The notes: generated from the letters alone by a model not told the origin. 64,000 nt of DNA from QHXW01 sp963768075 (GCA_963768075.1 CAVYHD010000046.1:62001-126000); one strand, 5' to 3'; positions 51,333 through 60,655 are shown, counted from the stretch's first letter. Made by a program: numbers and translations.

Positions 51333-51686
51333 CCGCGATTCCAGAACCTCACCGACTCTGCGGATCAACCCGTCTCCGGTGAATGGCTTGGCCAAACAGC
51401 CAAAACCGCGGTTAGCGTCCTCACTGCCCGACATAAAGAGAATACGTAGCTGCGGTTCCCGCCGGAGAAGCTGATCGGCCAATTCCAGCCCATTTGTTTT
51501 CGGCATAGCCACGTCGGTTAGTAACAACGCAATCGGGGACTGGCCGTATAGCGTTATCGCGGTCTCCGCGCCATCGGCCGTGAGCACGGCATATCCTTCA
51601 ATCTCCAGCAATGACTTTACCAGCGTCCGAATTACACAGTCATCGTCGACCACCAGAATTGTTTGAGCTGACTTGCCCGGTTCCAT
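51297..51686 (-). CDS. Response regulator, single receiver domain
   Basis: This 129-residue receiver has TILVVDDDCVIRTLVKSLLE, the phosphorylated Asp in ALLLTDVAMPKTNGLELA and the Lys in CLAKPFTGDGLI. No output domain is present. It converges with the Rcp1-like regulator with a 36-base overlap, so the two genes cannot both be transcribed to the end without interference. Its kinase is not evident, but two kinase genes lie nearby. Confidence 0.88.
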   Translation of the reverse strand: MEPGKSAQTILVVDDDCVIRTLVKSLLEIEGYAVLTADGAETAITLYGQSPIALLLTDVAMPKTNGLELADQLLRREPQLRILFMSGSEDANRGFGCLAKPFTGDGLIRRVGEVLESRLTSQAARTAAA

Positions 51687-51773
51687 AAGCGGGTGCTCCC
51701 CAAAAAGGGTGTATTCCCCCTAAAGTAGCAGGCAGATCCTTTGTGATCTGTTCAAGATTGCTCATCGCCGGTT

Positions 51774-51923
51774 TTAGTCTGCCTGCGACGAACTTGGGTC
51801 GGGTGCGGGCGCAGGGTCCACTTTGAATCCGAGTGGTTCCAAAAAGTCGCGAATGACCTGCAAGGTGGCGTGATCGTTACCGTAGACCAGCACCACATCC
51901 TGGGATTCGGCGGGATCAGACAC
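51774..51923 (-). CDS. 49-residue protein resembling the start of a TIR-like nucleotide-binding domain
   Basis: This short frame starts at a GTG at 51923 with GGGGGA upstream and reads SDPAESQDVVLVYGNDHATLQ then VIRDFLEPLGFKVDPAPAP. The VVLVYGNDHA-x(n)-FLEPLGF pattern resembles the first strand and helix of TIR-like (PF10137-type) domains, but the protein stops there. It begins six bases after the stop of the AT-hook-like gene, so it is likely coupled to it. Truncation or a small stand-alone protein are both possible. Confidence 0.5.
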   Translation of the reverse strand: MSDPAESQDVVLVYGNDHATLQVIRDFLEPLGFKVDPAPAPDPSSSQAD

Positions 51924-51928
51924 GGTGC

Positions 51929-52186
51929 TCAGTCCCCCGATCCCCCGTTAGCTGCGGCTAAAGTGGAATTATCACCCGCATTCCTTGTGCGAGCCAAAGA
52001 GAGCGACCCGTTCAGGGAGCCGTTGCCACCATTCCTCGAGGCGTTGATACGATTCGCTATCAGCCATTTGGGTGGCCGGCCTCTGCGGGGCGTTTGCTGG
52101 TGGGAGATCCTTTCCAGGGCTTCTATTACTGCGGCAACCTGGTCACGCTGTTGGCGAAGGTCCACAAGAATCTTCTGAATATCCAT
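51929..52186 (-). CDS. Small protein with a coiled coil and AT-hook-like motif
   Basis: This 85-residue protein reads MDIQKILVDLRQQRDQVAAVIEALERI, an amphipathic coiled coil, then PRRGRPPKWLIA, which resembles an AT-hook, then a Gly/Asn-rich tail. It may bind DNA. The frame is open to 52261, but the ATG at 52186 fits the coiled-coil start. Family not recognised. Confidence 0.55.
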   Translation of the reverse strand: MDIQKILVDLRQQRDQVAAVIEALERISHQQTPRRGRPPKWLIANRINASRNGGNGSLNGSLSLARTRNAGDNSTLAAANGGSGD

Positions 52187-52420
52187 ATTGCTTGCTAAGC
52201 CTCTCAAAACACTGAAACTGTGCACCAGGATAGATCTGTGTTGAACTGGCTGTCTGTTCAATATTGCTCAGCTGCGTGCTGTCTCGGAGGCCGTGGGGGC
52301 CGCCTGCGCTACAATTCAAGCAAGGTAGTCGCCAGCCGCTGTAAGCAGATACTGGCGCCAGACTGGCACGACGCGTGCTATGAGTTCGGCGAAGCATTAG
52401 CTCGCTGATCCGCGAAAGGC

Positions 52421-55400
52421 ATGGGTGGTGTGGCAAAGAAGAACGCTGGCAGACGTCCGGCAGGCAAGGCTCTGCGTGCGCCGCGTGTGCCGCAATCGCT
52501 AGTCCGGAAGCGTGGGGCCACCCAAACGGGGAGGGCAGCCACGGAAATTGCCCTACAATCTGACTCCCCAGTGGCTGTCAATGATCCCGTCGCGGAGGCA
52601 TTCCCGATTGTCGGCATAGGAGCCTCCGCCGGCGGACTGGAGGCATTCACGGAGCTGCTCAGCCATCTGCCGGCTGATACCGGCATGGCGTTCGTGCTGA
52701 TTCAGCATCTGGATCCGAAGCACGAGAGTCATCTGACGGAGTTGCTTTCCAAGGCCAGCGCGATGCCCGTCACGGAATTAAAAGGCGATACGCGCGCCGA
52801 GGCCAATCACGTTTACGTGATCCCGCCGCGATGCAATTTAGGCATTTCGAGCGGAGTCTTGCATACGCCGCCCCGTTCGAACGGCGGCCGGAATATGCCG
52901 ATCGACTCGTTTCTATGCGCCTTGGCGGTAGATCGGGGCCGCAAAGCCTACGGCGTCGTTCTGTCGGGAACCGGATCGGATGGTACCCTGGGCATCCAAG
53001 CAATAAAGGCGAAAGGCGGCATCACGTTCGCTCAGGAGAAGCGATCCGCAAAGTTCGACGCCATGCCGGGTAGTGCCATCGCCACCCGCGGAGTGGATTT
53101 TGTGCTGACGCCCGCCGGGATCGCCCGGCAGCTGGTGACCATCGCACGCGGTTCGAACGTCGCGCGCGAAGCTTCGAAACCGATTGAGCCGCCGGATGCG
53201 GTAGATGTGGAACTGAGCAAAGTATTCCGGCTGTTGCGGAATGCCACCGGAGTGGATTTCACGCGCTACAAATTCAGCACGATTAAGCGGCGCATCCGGC
53301 GGCGCATGGCCCTCCGCGGTTTCGAGAGGCTGGAAGACTATATCCGGGATCTCGAAAAGAACCACGGCGAAGCAAACGCGCTGTGCGAGGACTTTTTCAT
53401 TACGGTCACCGCATTCTTTCGGGAACCGGCTGTCTTCCAGGAACTGACGAAAAGGATTTTTCCCGCTCTGGTCGAAAATAGAGTGCGCGAGGATCCGATC
53501 CGCATCTGGGTGCCGGGGTGCGCCACCGGCGAGGAAGCTTATTCGATCGCCATGAGTTTGACGGAATTCCTGGACGATGCGGCCGTACCGGTTCCGTTCC
53601 AGATTTTCGCAACGGATATCAGCGAAACGGCCGTCGAAAAGGCGCGCTCCGGCGTATACACGCAGGCAGCGGTGCGCTCTATCCCGCCGGCGCGGCTGGC
53701 GCGGTTCTTCACGAGGTCGGAGCACGGATACCAGATCGCGAAGAGCATCCGGGATGTCTGCGTTTTTGCAAGGCACGACCTGGCGCTCGATCCGCCCTTC
53801 TCTAAGCTGGACCTCATCAGTTGCTGTAACGTGCTGATCTACCTTGGAGCGGCGCTGCAGCGCAAGGTGCTATCGATGCTTCATTACGCCCTCAAGGCGG
53901 CGGGTTTCCTGGTGCTGGGTCCGTCGGAAAGCATCGGCACGCTTTCGGATTTATTCGAGCAAGTGGACAAGAAACACAAGATCTACTTCCCGCTGCCGGC
54001 CGCCGGGGCGCCCGCCCCCGAGCTTGGCGAAGGGAGCCCCGCCAAGGCCCGTTTGGGCCGGTCTGGCACGACGGCTGGCGCGCGGGTCAGGCCGGATGTG
54101 CAGACCGAAGCCGACCGGTTGCTGCTGGCCGAATATGCTCCTGCCGGCGTCATCATTGACGATGCCATGAACATTGTTCAGGTGCGCGGGCATACGGGAC
54201 CGTATCTCGAGTTGTCGCCGGGGGAGCCGAGCAACAACCTTCTGAGAATGGTCCGGGAAGGCTTGATCGCGAGCGTGAGCAAAGCGATCCAAGCCGCCAA
54301 ACAGACCAACGCCACGGTCAAAGAGGACGGCTTGCGGGTGGTAGGCGGCAGCCAGTTCATCGAGGTTGAGATCAAGGTGATGCCGTTTCGGGAATCATCC
54401 GCCTCCCAGGAACGCTACTTCTTGATCCTGTTTGAGGACGCGGCCTCCGCCGCTCGTCCAAAGCAGGGAAGCGCGAAGCCCGCCGCGGCGGCGCGCCGGG
54501 TACCTGGCGACGAAGAGGCCACCCGGCTGCGGCTAGAGCTTGCCGCCACCAAAGAGTACCTGCAATCGATCATCGAAGAGAAAGAATCAGCCCTCGAAGA
54601 GCTCCGCTCGGCGAGCGAAGAGGCACAAGCGGGGAATGAGGAACTGGAGACCGCGCAAGAAGAGTTGGAATCCGCCAACGAGGAATTGAATACCCTGAAT
54701 GAAGAGCTCAAGAGCAGTAACACGGAATTGAGCCAGGTCAACCGGGATCTAACCAACCTTCTCGAAAGCATCAACATCCCGCTTGTCATGGTGGGGAAGG
54801 ATCTGCGCATTCGCCGCTTCACGCGGGCCATCGAGCCCATGTTGAATCTGATCGCCTCCGATGCCGGACGATTGATCACTGACCTTCAGCCCCACATCGG
54901 GTTTCCCGATCTACGGCGGTTGCTGCTGGATGCCATGGAGGGCGGCGACCGGGAGCCCCGTGACGTCCGGGATGCGCATGGGAGTTGGTATTCGCTCCGC
55001 ATACTGCCATCGGCGGGGGTGAACGGAAAAATCGACGGAGCTGTCGTGATGCTCATCGATATTGATGCGGCCAAGCGCGGTCTGGATTTCGCCGAAGCGA
55101 TCGTGGAGACGGTCCGGGAGCCTCTGGTGATTCTGAACCACAACCTGCGAGTCGTGAGCGCCAACAAGGCGTTCTATGAAACATTCCAGGCCACCCCGCA
55201 GGAGACCGAGGATCGCCTCATCTACGATCTGGGAGAGGGGCAATGGGACATTCCGAAGCTGCGCGAACTACTGGACAATATTCTCCCGGCGCGCTCGACG
55301 TTTCGCGACTTTGAAGTGGTGCACGAATTTAAACGAGTGGGACGCAAGGTCATGCTGCTGAATGCTCGCGAGGTCTTCGATGCGAACGCCCAGGCGCGGA

Positions 55401-56182
55401 CCATTCTGCTGGCGATTGAGGACACGACCGACCGCAAACGGGCCGAGGACGCGCTCAAGGCGACCAATGCGGAGCTTCAGAACTTTGCGTATGCGCTCAC
55501 GCACGACCTGCAGGAACCCGTGCGGATGGTGGTGAACTTCACTCAATTACTGGCGCGGCAGCATGAAGGAAAGCTGGGCCAGGAAGCGGATAAATTCATC
55601 GGGTATTCCGTGGACGGGGCGCTAAGGATAGAAGCTCTGCTCAAGGCTTTGCTCACCTATTGGGAAACTACCGAGCAGGGCCAGGATACCTTTGGCGCGG
55701 TCGACTGCAACGACGTCCTCGCCAGGACGCTCGTAGACCTGCGGGCCGTCACTGCGCAGAGTGGCGCGATCGTCACTTCCGAGCCGTTGCCGACAGTGGT
55801 TGGTGAACAGGTAATGCTCATGCAGGTATTCCAGAACCTCATTGCGAACTCGCTCAAATACAGAGGGGGAGCAACGCCAAGAATCCACATCGCAGCCCGA
55901 AGAGACAAGGAGCAGTGGCTGTTCTCGGTCGAGGACAACGGAGTCGGTATTGATCCGCAGGATGCCGAGCGGGTTTTCGGCATGTTCAAGCGTTTGCATG
56001 GACCGGACATTCCCGGCGCGGGCCTTGGACTGGCGCTTTGTCGAAAGGTGATCCAGCGCCACGGCGGGCGGATTTGGGTGGAGTCGGAAGCGGGCCAGGG
56101 GGCAACGTTTAAATTCACTATTCCTGCCAGCAACGGCGCGACGAGCCTGATCCTGGACAATCGTGGCGGTTCAACACAATGA
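52421..56182 (+). CDS. CheB-CheR-PAS hybrid sensor histidine kinase
   Basis: This 1,253-residue protein joins several modules. The CheB-type methylesterase at residues 60-245 has its Ser in GIGASAGG (S69), the His in LIQHLDP (H96) and the Asp in LSGTGSDG. The CheR-type methyltransferase follows, with VPGCATGEEAYSIAM as the SAM site. Next comes a long coiled coil (residues 700-770), two PAS-like domains, a HisKA dimer with FAYALTHDLQEPVRMVV, and an HATPase with GVGIDPQD and GAGLGLALCRKVI. No receiver or transmembrane segment is present. Such proteins link methyl-type signalling to kinases. The next kinase gene overlaps as ATGA. Confidence 0.93.
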   Translation: MGGVAKKNAGRRPAGKALRAPRVPQSLVRKRGATQTGRAATEIALQSDSPVAVNDPVAEAFPIVGIGASAGGLEAFTELLSHLPADTGMAFVLIQHLDPKHESHLTELLSKASAMPVTELKGDTRAEANHVYVIPPRCNLGISSGVLHTPPRSNGGRNMPIDSFLCALAVDRGRKAYGVVLSGTGSDGTLGIQAIKAKGGITFAQEKRSAKFDAMPGSAIATRGVDFVLTPAGIARQLVTIARGSNVAREASKPIEPPDAVDVELSKVFRLLRNATGVDFTRYKFSTIKRRIRRRMALRGFERLEDYIRDLEKNHGEANALCEDFFITVTAFFREPAVFQELTKRIFPALVENRVREDPIRIWVPGCATGEEAYSIAMSLTEFLDDAAVPVPFQIFATDISETAVEKARSGVYTQAAVRSIPPARLARFFTRSEHGYQIAKSIRDVCVFARHDLALDPPFSKLDLISCCNVLIYLGAALQRKVLSMLHYALKAAGFLVLGPSESIGTLSDLFEQVDKKHKIYFPLPAAGAPAPELGEGSPAKARLGRSGTTAGARVRPDVQTEADRLLLAEYAPAGVIIDDAMNIVQVRGHTGPYLELSPGEPSNNLLRMVREGLIASVSKAIQAAKQTNATVKEDGLRVVGGSQFIEVEIKVMPFRESSASQERYFLILFEDAASAARPKQGSAKPAAAARRVPGDEEATRLRLELAATKEYLQSIIEEKESALEELRSASEEAQAGNEELETAQEELESANEELNTLNEELKSSNTELSQVNRDLTNLLESINIPLVMVGKDLRIRRFTRAIEPMLNLIASDAGRLITDLQPHIGFPDLRRLLLDAMEGGDREPRDVRDAHGSWYSLRILPSAGVNGKIDGAVVMLIDIDAAKRGLDFAEAIVETVREPLVILNHNLRVVSANKAFYETFQATPQETEDRLIYDLGEGQWDIPKLRELLDNILPARSTFRDFEVVHEFKRVGRKVMLLNAREVFDANAQARTILLAIEDTTDRKRAEDALKATNAELQNFAYALTHDLQEPVRMVVNFTQLLARQHEGKLGQEADKFIGYSVDGALRIEALLKALLTYWETTEQGQDTFGAVDCNDVLARTLVDLRAVTAQSGAIVTSEPLPTVVGEQVMLMQVFQNLIANSLKYRGGATPRIHIAARRDKEQWLFSVEDNGVGIDPQDAERVFGMFKRLHGPDIPGAGLGLALCRKVIQRHGGRIWVESEAGQGATFKFTIPASNGATSLILDNRGGSTQ

Positions 56183-56988
56183 GGCTCAGCCCTCGCGATA
56201 CGCACACGGAAATGGATGCCTCCGGCCGAAACCTCCCGGAAGACGAAATCACATGGTTGCGCCAGGCCCTCGACGCCGAAACAGAGCGTTGCCTCGAAGT
56301 GCAGAAGCAGTTGGCGCAAGGGAACGCGGGTTTCGAAGAGTTCATCTCGATGGCGGCTCACCACCTGCGCGAGTCTCTCCGCGACGTGGCCGCGAATAGT
56401 CAATTGATGGCCGAAACCTACACCGGCCGCCTCGATTCCGACGCCGATTTATTCCTCAGCCACATCCGGGACGGGGTTGCCAGAATGCAATCCCTGCTGG
56501 CTGCCATGGTCGAGTACGGGGTTGCCGATACCGGCGACAGGCAGTTGTCGCGGACGGACATGGAAGCAGTCTTGCTCCTCTCGATGGACGAGCAGCAAAA
56601 ACAGAGCGCCATCGTCTCTCACGATCCCTTACCGGTGGTAATGGGAGATTCCGAGATATTGACCCAGGTCCTCAAACACCTCATCGGGAATGCGCTCGAA
56701 TACTGTGGCACAGCCCAGCCGCGCGTTCACATTTCCTCCCAGCGAAAGAATCTGGAATGGGTGTTTTCCGTCCAGGACAATGGTCCGGGCATAGACCCGG
56801 CATTCCGCGACCGCATCTTCGGCATGTTCAAGCGTCTGCACGGAAAGGAATACCCTGGGAGCGGACTGGGACTGGCGTTCTGCAAGAAGGCCATCGAGCG
56901 GCATGGCGGGCGAATCTGGGTGGAATCGACCCCCGGGAATGGTTCGACGTTCTACTTCACTCTTCCTTCGGCTGATCCGGATCTCTAG
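56179..56988 (+). CDS. Sensor histidine kinase, soluble
   Basis: This 269-residue kinase core overlaps the CheBR kinase gene as ATGA. The H-box is FISMAAHHLRESLRDVAANS, and the ATPase domain shows NALEYCGTAQP, VQDNGPGIDPAFRDRIFGMFKRLHG and GSGLGLAFCKKAIERHGGRIWVES, almost the same as the C-terminus of its neighbour, so it probably arose by duplication of that kinase's catalytic end. It has no sensor or membrane segment. It could form heterodimers with the larger kinase; that is inference. Confidence 0.88.
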   Translation: MRLSPRDTHTEMDASGRNLPEDEITWLRQALDAETERCLEVQKQLAQGNAGFEEFISMAAHHLRESLRDVAANSQLMAETYTGRLDSDADLFLSHIRDGVARMQSLLAAMVEYGVADTGDRQLSRTDMEAVLLLSMDEQQKQSAIVSHDPLPVVMGDSEILTQVLKHLIGNALEYCGTAQPRVHISSQRKNLEWVFSVQDNGPGIDPAFRDRIFGMFKRLHGKEYPGSGLGLAFCKKAIERHGGRIWVESTPGNGSTFYFTLPSADPDL

Positions 56989-57035
56989 CGCGGCGAACCC
57001 TGGAATCGAGACTAAGGTAAATTCAGCACTTGCCG

Positions 57036-57048
57036 TGCAGGTGTTGCA
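57036..57048. promoter_or_regulatory. Activator-binding palindrome (site C)
   Basis: TGCAGGTGTTGCA fits TGCAR-N3-YTGCA. A degenerate second half, TTCAGCACTTGCC, lies at 57022-57034. It is about 80 bases upstream of the sigma-54 promoter at 57126. Confidence 0.5.
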
Positions 57049-57125
57049 CGTCTGCCCGTGATCATTCGTACGGCGTCGGCCCATCATTCAGCGGCCGAAG
57101 CCACCAAACTGACGAAAGTTCCGTT

Positions 57126-57141
57126 TGGACCCGCTATTGCA
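57126..57141 (+). promoter_or_regulatory. Sigma-54 promoter of the small membrane-protein cluster
   Basis: TGGACCCGCTATTGCA has a perfect -12 half (TTGCA) and GG at 57127-57128 with ten bases to GC at 57139-57140; 9 of 12 consensus positions match. The ATG of the lmo0937-like gene follows about 60 bases downstream. Confidence 0.55.
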
Positions 57142-57201
57142 AGTACTAATCGGGAAATCGGGAAAAATTAATCCCGAAGTTTTTCGAGAGGACGCAAGAA
57201 G

Positions 57202-57354
57202 ATGCTTTGGACGATCTGTGTGATTTTGTTCGTGTTATGGGCGCTGGGAATGGTCACCTCCTATACGATGGGGGGCGCCATACACGTCTTGTTGGTGATC
57301 GCGCTGGTTGTGTTGGTGTTCCAGATCATTCAGGGGCGCCGGTCGATTGTCTGA
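57202..57354 (+). CDS. Lmo0937-family small membrane protein
   Basis: This 50-residue protein is almost all membrane: MLWTICVILFVLWALGMVTS, then a GGAIHVLLVIALVVLVFQIIQGRR segment, the lmo0937 pattern. AGGACGCAAGAAG precedes the ATG. It is the first gene behind a sigma-54-type promoter. Function unknown, envelope-stress association known for relatives. Confidence 0.78.
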   Translation: MLWTICVILFVLWALGMVTSYTMGGAIHVLLVIALVVLVFQIIQGRRSIV

Positions 57355-57468
57355 GAGGCACCCCAACGGAAGTTTGGTGAATGAGTTCCACCGAAGCCGG
57401 CAAATCAGGGACAGAGGGACAGCTTGATTGGCCGGCGAAGTTTTACGTGGTTTTCGAGGAGAATAAAA

Positions 57469-57660
57469 ATGCCGTTGTTAAACATTGTTCTAGTGCTGAT
57501 CGTGATCGGCGTGGCGCTGTGGCTGGTCAATAATTACATCCCAATGGCCTCCAGTATCAAGTCAATCTTGAATGTGGTGGTTGTAGTTGGCGTTGGGGTT
57601 TGGCTGTTAAAAGCAGTGGGCTTGTGGGGGAGCGTGACCAGCTATCGGTTCACGCATTAA
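57469..57660 (+). CDS. Thivi_2564-family small membrane protein
   Basis: This 63-residue protein has two helices, MPLLNIVLVLIVIGVALWLVN and SILNVVVVVGVGVWLLKAVG, joined by NYIPMASSIK. The NxYIPM box is typical of the Thivi_2564 family. GAGGAG lies eight bases before the ATG at 57469. It is 114 bases after the lmo0937-like gene and 17 before the YtxH gene. Confidence 0.75.
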   Translation: MPLLNIVLVLIVIGVALWLVNNYIPMASSIKSILNVVVVVGVGVWLLKAVGLWGSVTSYRFTH

Positions 57661-57677
57661 TCCGCGAGAAAGCTGAT

Positions 57678-57980
57678 ATGGCCCACAAAAACATTTCTTC
57701 TTCGTGCTTCTTGATCGGGCTGGGAACAGGCATCGCTATGGGAATCTTCTTTGCCCCTCGCTCCGGCCGTTCGACCCGCGACTTCATCAGCCGCAAAGCC
57801 CAAGAGGGCACGGAGGCATTGAAGGACAAGGCGGCTGCGGGGCGAGAGTACGTCGAGCGCCGGGGAACAGAATTGCGGGATCGGGCCAAAGAGGTGATGG
57901 GACGAGCCGCGGAAACCCCGGTCAAGCAAAGGTATGAATCTGCGGAGGCGGCCGGTACGAGTGCTTCGCGCGGGGACTAA
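57678..57980 (+). CDS. YtxH-domain protein
   Basis: This 100-residue protein has an N-terminal membrane helix with FLIGLGTGIAMGIFFAPRSGRSTRDFI, the YtxH signature, followed by a charged helical tail (KAQEGTEALKDKAAAGREYV). YtxH-like proteins are general-stress proteins. It is the third gene of the presumed sigma-54-controlled cluster. Confidence 0.85.
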   Translation: MAHKNISSSCFLIGLGTGIAMGIFFAPRSGRSTRDFISRKAQEGTEALKDKAAAGREYVERRGTELRDRAKEVMGRAAETPVKQRYESAEAAGTSASRGD

Positions 57981-58060
57981 GAAAGCCGCGCGCGCGAGCT
58001 TTTGGCCGGCCCGCCTGCGATGGCTGGAGCATTTTCCCGGCAGAGGGAGATAGAGTCCGA

Positions 58061-58927
58061 ATGAAAACGCTGGCGATCGTTCTCGCTGCCTCAGCCCAGC
58101 TTCTAGCTCAAGGCAGCGCTTCTTCTCCAGATAGACCACAGAATCATGCAACCGATCTGGACGTCGGCCGGATCGTGCAGCAGTCTATCGCGGCGACCGA
58201 GCGGAGCTGGGACGCGCGAGATCATTACCTATACACCGAGCGGGATGAGGACCGGCGCCTGGAATCCGGCGGGCGGCTGAAGTCGGATGTTATCGATGTC
58301 TCAAGAATCATACTTGTGGACGAGGTTCCGTTCGAGCAGCTCGTGGAGCGCAATGGGCGGCCTCCATCGGCCGAGGAACGGAGGAAGGAGGCGGAGCAGG
58401 TTGACAAACTAAAGCGCGAGACACCCGGGGAGCGGGCTTTGCGAGTGCGCCAGCAGCAAGAGAACAGGTCGTTCATCCGGGAAGTTCCCAAGGCCTTCGA
58501 CTTCCAGCTCATTGGCGAGGAGGTGGTCAACCGCCGGCCGGCCTATGTGCTTCGAGCGACGCCTCGCCCCGGCTATCGAGCGCACGGCACGTATGGCAAG
58601 ATGATGTCCAACGTGGAGGGTAAACTGTGGATTGACAAGCAGGATTTCGGGTGGTCCAAGGTCGATGGCGAAGTGACCCAGCCGTTCTCGATAGGACTAT
58701 TCCTGGCGCGGGTGCTGCGCGGGTCGCACATTACCATGGAGCAGACGCGCTTCGAGGATGGCATCTGGATGCCGAATCGCATCGAAATGCGAGCGAGCGC
58801 AATGATCTTCTTTGTAAAGAGTTACGACATTATCAAGATCCTGGCATACTCGGATTACCAACTGCTTGAGCGGGCATCAATGGCCTCGGTGCCGAGCTGG
58901 CATTCCCCGGCAGATAGCGCAAGATAG
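58061..58927 (+). CDS. Exported LolA-like outer-membrane lipoprotein-sorting-type protein
   Basis: After a signal peptide (MKTLAIVLAASAQLLAQ) the 288-residue protein has a beta-rich domain with DARDHYLYTERDEDRR, FDFQLIGEEVVNRRPAYVLRATPRPGY, VEGKLWIDKQDFGWSKVDGEV and a C-terminal ILAYSDYQL strand. This resembles LolA/DUF-type baseplate proteins; relatives are often encoded next to RND systems, but none is here. Function unknown. Confidence 0.65.
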   Translation: MKTLAIVLAASAQLLAQGSASSPDRPQNHATDLDVGRIVQQSIAATERSWDARDHYLYTERDEDRRLESGGRLKSDVIDVSRIILVDEVPFEQLVERNGRPPSAEERRKEAEQVDKLKRETPGERALRVRQQQENRSFIREVPKAFDFQLIGEEVVNRRPAYVLRATPRPGYRAHGTYGKMMSNVEGKLWIDKQDFGWSKVDGEVTQPFSIGLFLARVLRGSHITMEQTRFEDGIWMPNRIEMRASAMIFFVKSYDIIKILAYSDYQLLERASMASVPSWHSPADSAR

Positions 58928-58981
58928 GCGGTAGGCAATGTCTTATGCCCCAGTCCGCGATGCGACCTGCTAGAATAAGAA

Positions 58982-60391
58982 TTGTTACCCCCAGCGCCAG
59001 CCATTTCCGGCCGTGTCCTCATCGTAGATGATGACAATTCTCAGCGCACCGCGTTCGCGAGCATTCTATCCGATCGCGGCTTTATAACGCAGGTTGCGGC
59101 GGATGGCCTCGAAGCGCTGGAACGGCTCAACACCTTCAACCCGGACGTAATTGTTGCGGATCTGGTCATGCCGCGCATGGACGGCTTTGAATTACTGCGC
59201 CGCCTGAAGGAGTGCGGCGACCTTACTCCGGCGATCGTGCTTACCGCATTCGGAAGCATCGAAAAAGCGCTGTCGGTCGTGCATGACCTCAAGGCATTCT
59301 GGTTTCTGGAAAAGCCGGTGGAGCCGCGCGCCATCGAGATCCTTCTGGAACGCGCGATTCTCCACAAACGAGCTCTGCGAAAGACGGACGAGCTGAAGCG
59401 CGAGTTGACGCTGCGCGGCGTACTCGGGGATTTGGTGGGAACCTCTGCGGCCATGCAGGAGGTCTTCTCCATTATCCGGCAGGTAGCGCCCACTTCGGCG
59501 CCCGTATTGATCAGCGGAGAGAGCGGCACGGGGAAAGAGTTGGTCGCGCGCGAAATCCATAAGTTATCCCCTCGCGGCGACGGCCCTTTTGTGGCGATCA
59601 ATACCGCGGCCTTGCCCGAAGCTCTGATTGAGAGCGAATTATTCGGACATGAGAGAGGCGCGTTTACCGGAGCGATGGAGCGCCGTATGGGGTGCTTTGA
59701 GCAGGCATGCGGCGGCACGCTGTTTCTCGATGAGATCGGCGAAATGCCGCTAACTACGCAGCCAAAGTTATTGCGTGTTCTTGAAGACTTGCGGGTCCGA
59801 AGACTCGGTGGCAAGAGCGAAATTCCGGTCGATGTGCGTTTGCTTGCTGCCAGCAGCCAGTCATTGGCAACTCACCTGCGCGAAGAGCTCTACTATCGGC
59901 TAAGTGTGTTTCAGATCGTGCTTCCTCCACTTCGTGAGCGGCGGGAAGACATTCCGCTCATTGCGGAGGTCATGATTCAGACTCTGAACAAGAAGCACGG
60001 GGCGCGTGTTACGGGGATTGATTCCGATGTGCTGGATCTTTTTCGGACGCATGATTGGCCTGGGAATGTCAGGGAACTGCGGAATGTGATCGAGCGGGCT
60101 ACAATCGTCGCGAGCGTTGGCGCGATTCGGCTAGATCATCTGCCTTCTCCCAGCTTCGATCGGAGATCCGGTCAGCACATCCCAAAACCGGCAGACAACC
60201 AGGGTCAGGTCATGCTGCGGCTTGGCCAGCCACTCTCTCACGCCGAAGAGGCGTATATCAAACGTACCCTCGAACATGTGAACCACAACCGGAAGCGTGC
60301 CGCCGGGATTCTGGGGATTAGTCTTCGGACCCTGCAAAACCGTATCGCCGAATTCCACAAAGAAACTAAGGCTCTATCGGCGGACAACTAA
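58982..60391 (+). CDS. NtrC-class sigma-54-dependent response regulator
   Basis: This 469-residue protein has three domains. The receiver begins RVLIVDDDNSQRTAF, with the phosphorylated Asp in DVIVADLVMPRMDG and the Lys in EKPVEP. The AAA+ domain has SGESGTGKE (Walker A), ERGAFTGAMERR (the sigma-54 contact loop), LFLDEIGEMP (Walker B) and DWPGNVRELRNVIERA. The Fis-type HTH is RKRAAGILGISLRTLQNRI. The start appears to be TTG at 58982. It is the best candidate for the activator that binds the TGCAR-N3-YTGCA sites. The kinases upstream may phosphorylate it. Confidence 0.93.
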   Translation: MLPPAPAISGRVLIVDDDNSQRTAFASILSDRGFITQVAADGLEALERLNTFNPDVIVADLVMPRMDGFELLRRLKECGDLTPAIVLTAFGSIEKALSVVHDLKAFWFLEKPVEPRAIEILLERAILHKRALRKTDELKRELTLRGVLGDLVGTSAAMQEVFSIIRQVAPTSAPVLISGESGTGKELVAREIHKLSPRGDGPFVAINTAALPEALIESELFGHERGAFTGAMERRMGCFEQACGGTLFLDEIGEMPLTTQPKLLRVLEDLRVRRLGGKSEIPVDVRLLAASSQSLATHLREELYYRLSVFQIVLPPLRERREDIPLIAEVMIQTLNKKHGARVTGIDSDVLDLFRTHDWPGNVRELRNVIERATIVASVGAIRLDHLPSPSFDRRSGQHIPKPADNQGQVMLRLGQPLSHAEEAYIKRTLEHVNHNRKRAAGILGISLRTLQNRIAEFHKETKALSADN

Positions 60392-60433
60392 GTAAGACGC
60401 TTGTAACAGGTAAGAGTCTCAACCTGGAATATA

Positions 60434-60468
60434 GGCAAAAGCTGCACCTCCCCGCAACAGATTCTGCA
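60434..60468. promoter_or_regulatory. Paired activator-binding palindromes (site B)
   Basis: GGCAAAAGCTGCA (60434-60446) and AACAGATTCTGCA (60456-60468) are TGCAR-N3-YTGCA-type sites read on the minus strand, 22 bases apart. Over 36 bases the region aligns closely with the reverse of site A. It lies about 190 bases upstream of the sigma-54 promoter and just after the regulator gene. Confidence 0.6.
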
Positions 60469-60655
60469 CCTGCCTCCACGATCGGGCTTCTCAACCTGGT
60501 CCGGAAACACTAGCCAAACTGGCAGGCTTTTCCCGTATCCCGGCGTCCCCTCACTCCGGAATTCGCCATAAGACTAACAACCTGCTGGATCCCCGTGGCG
60601 GCGGCAGGGTATGAATCGTCCATGGGTTCAACGGCTTCGTACTCGGCGGGAAGGT

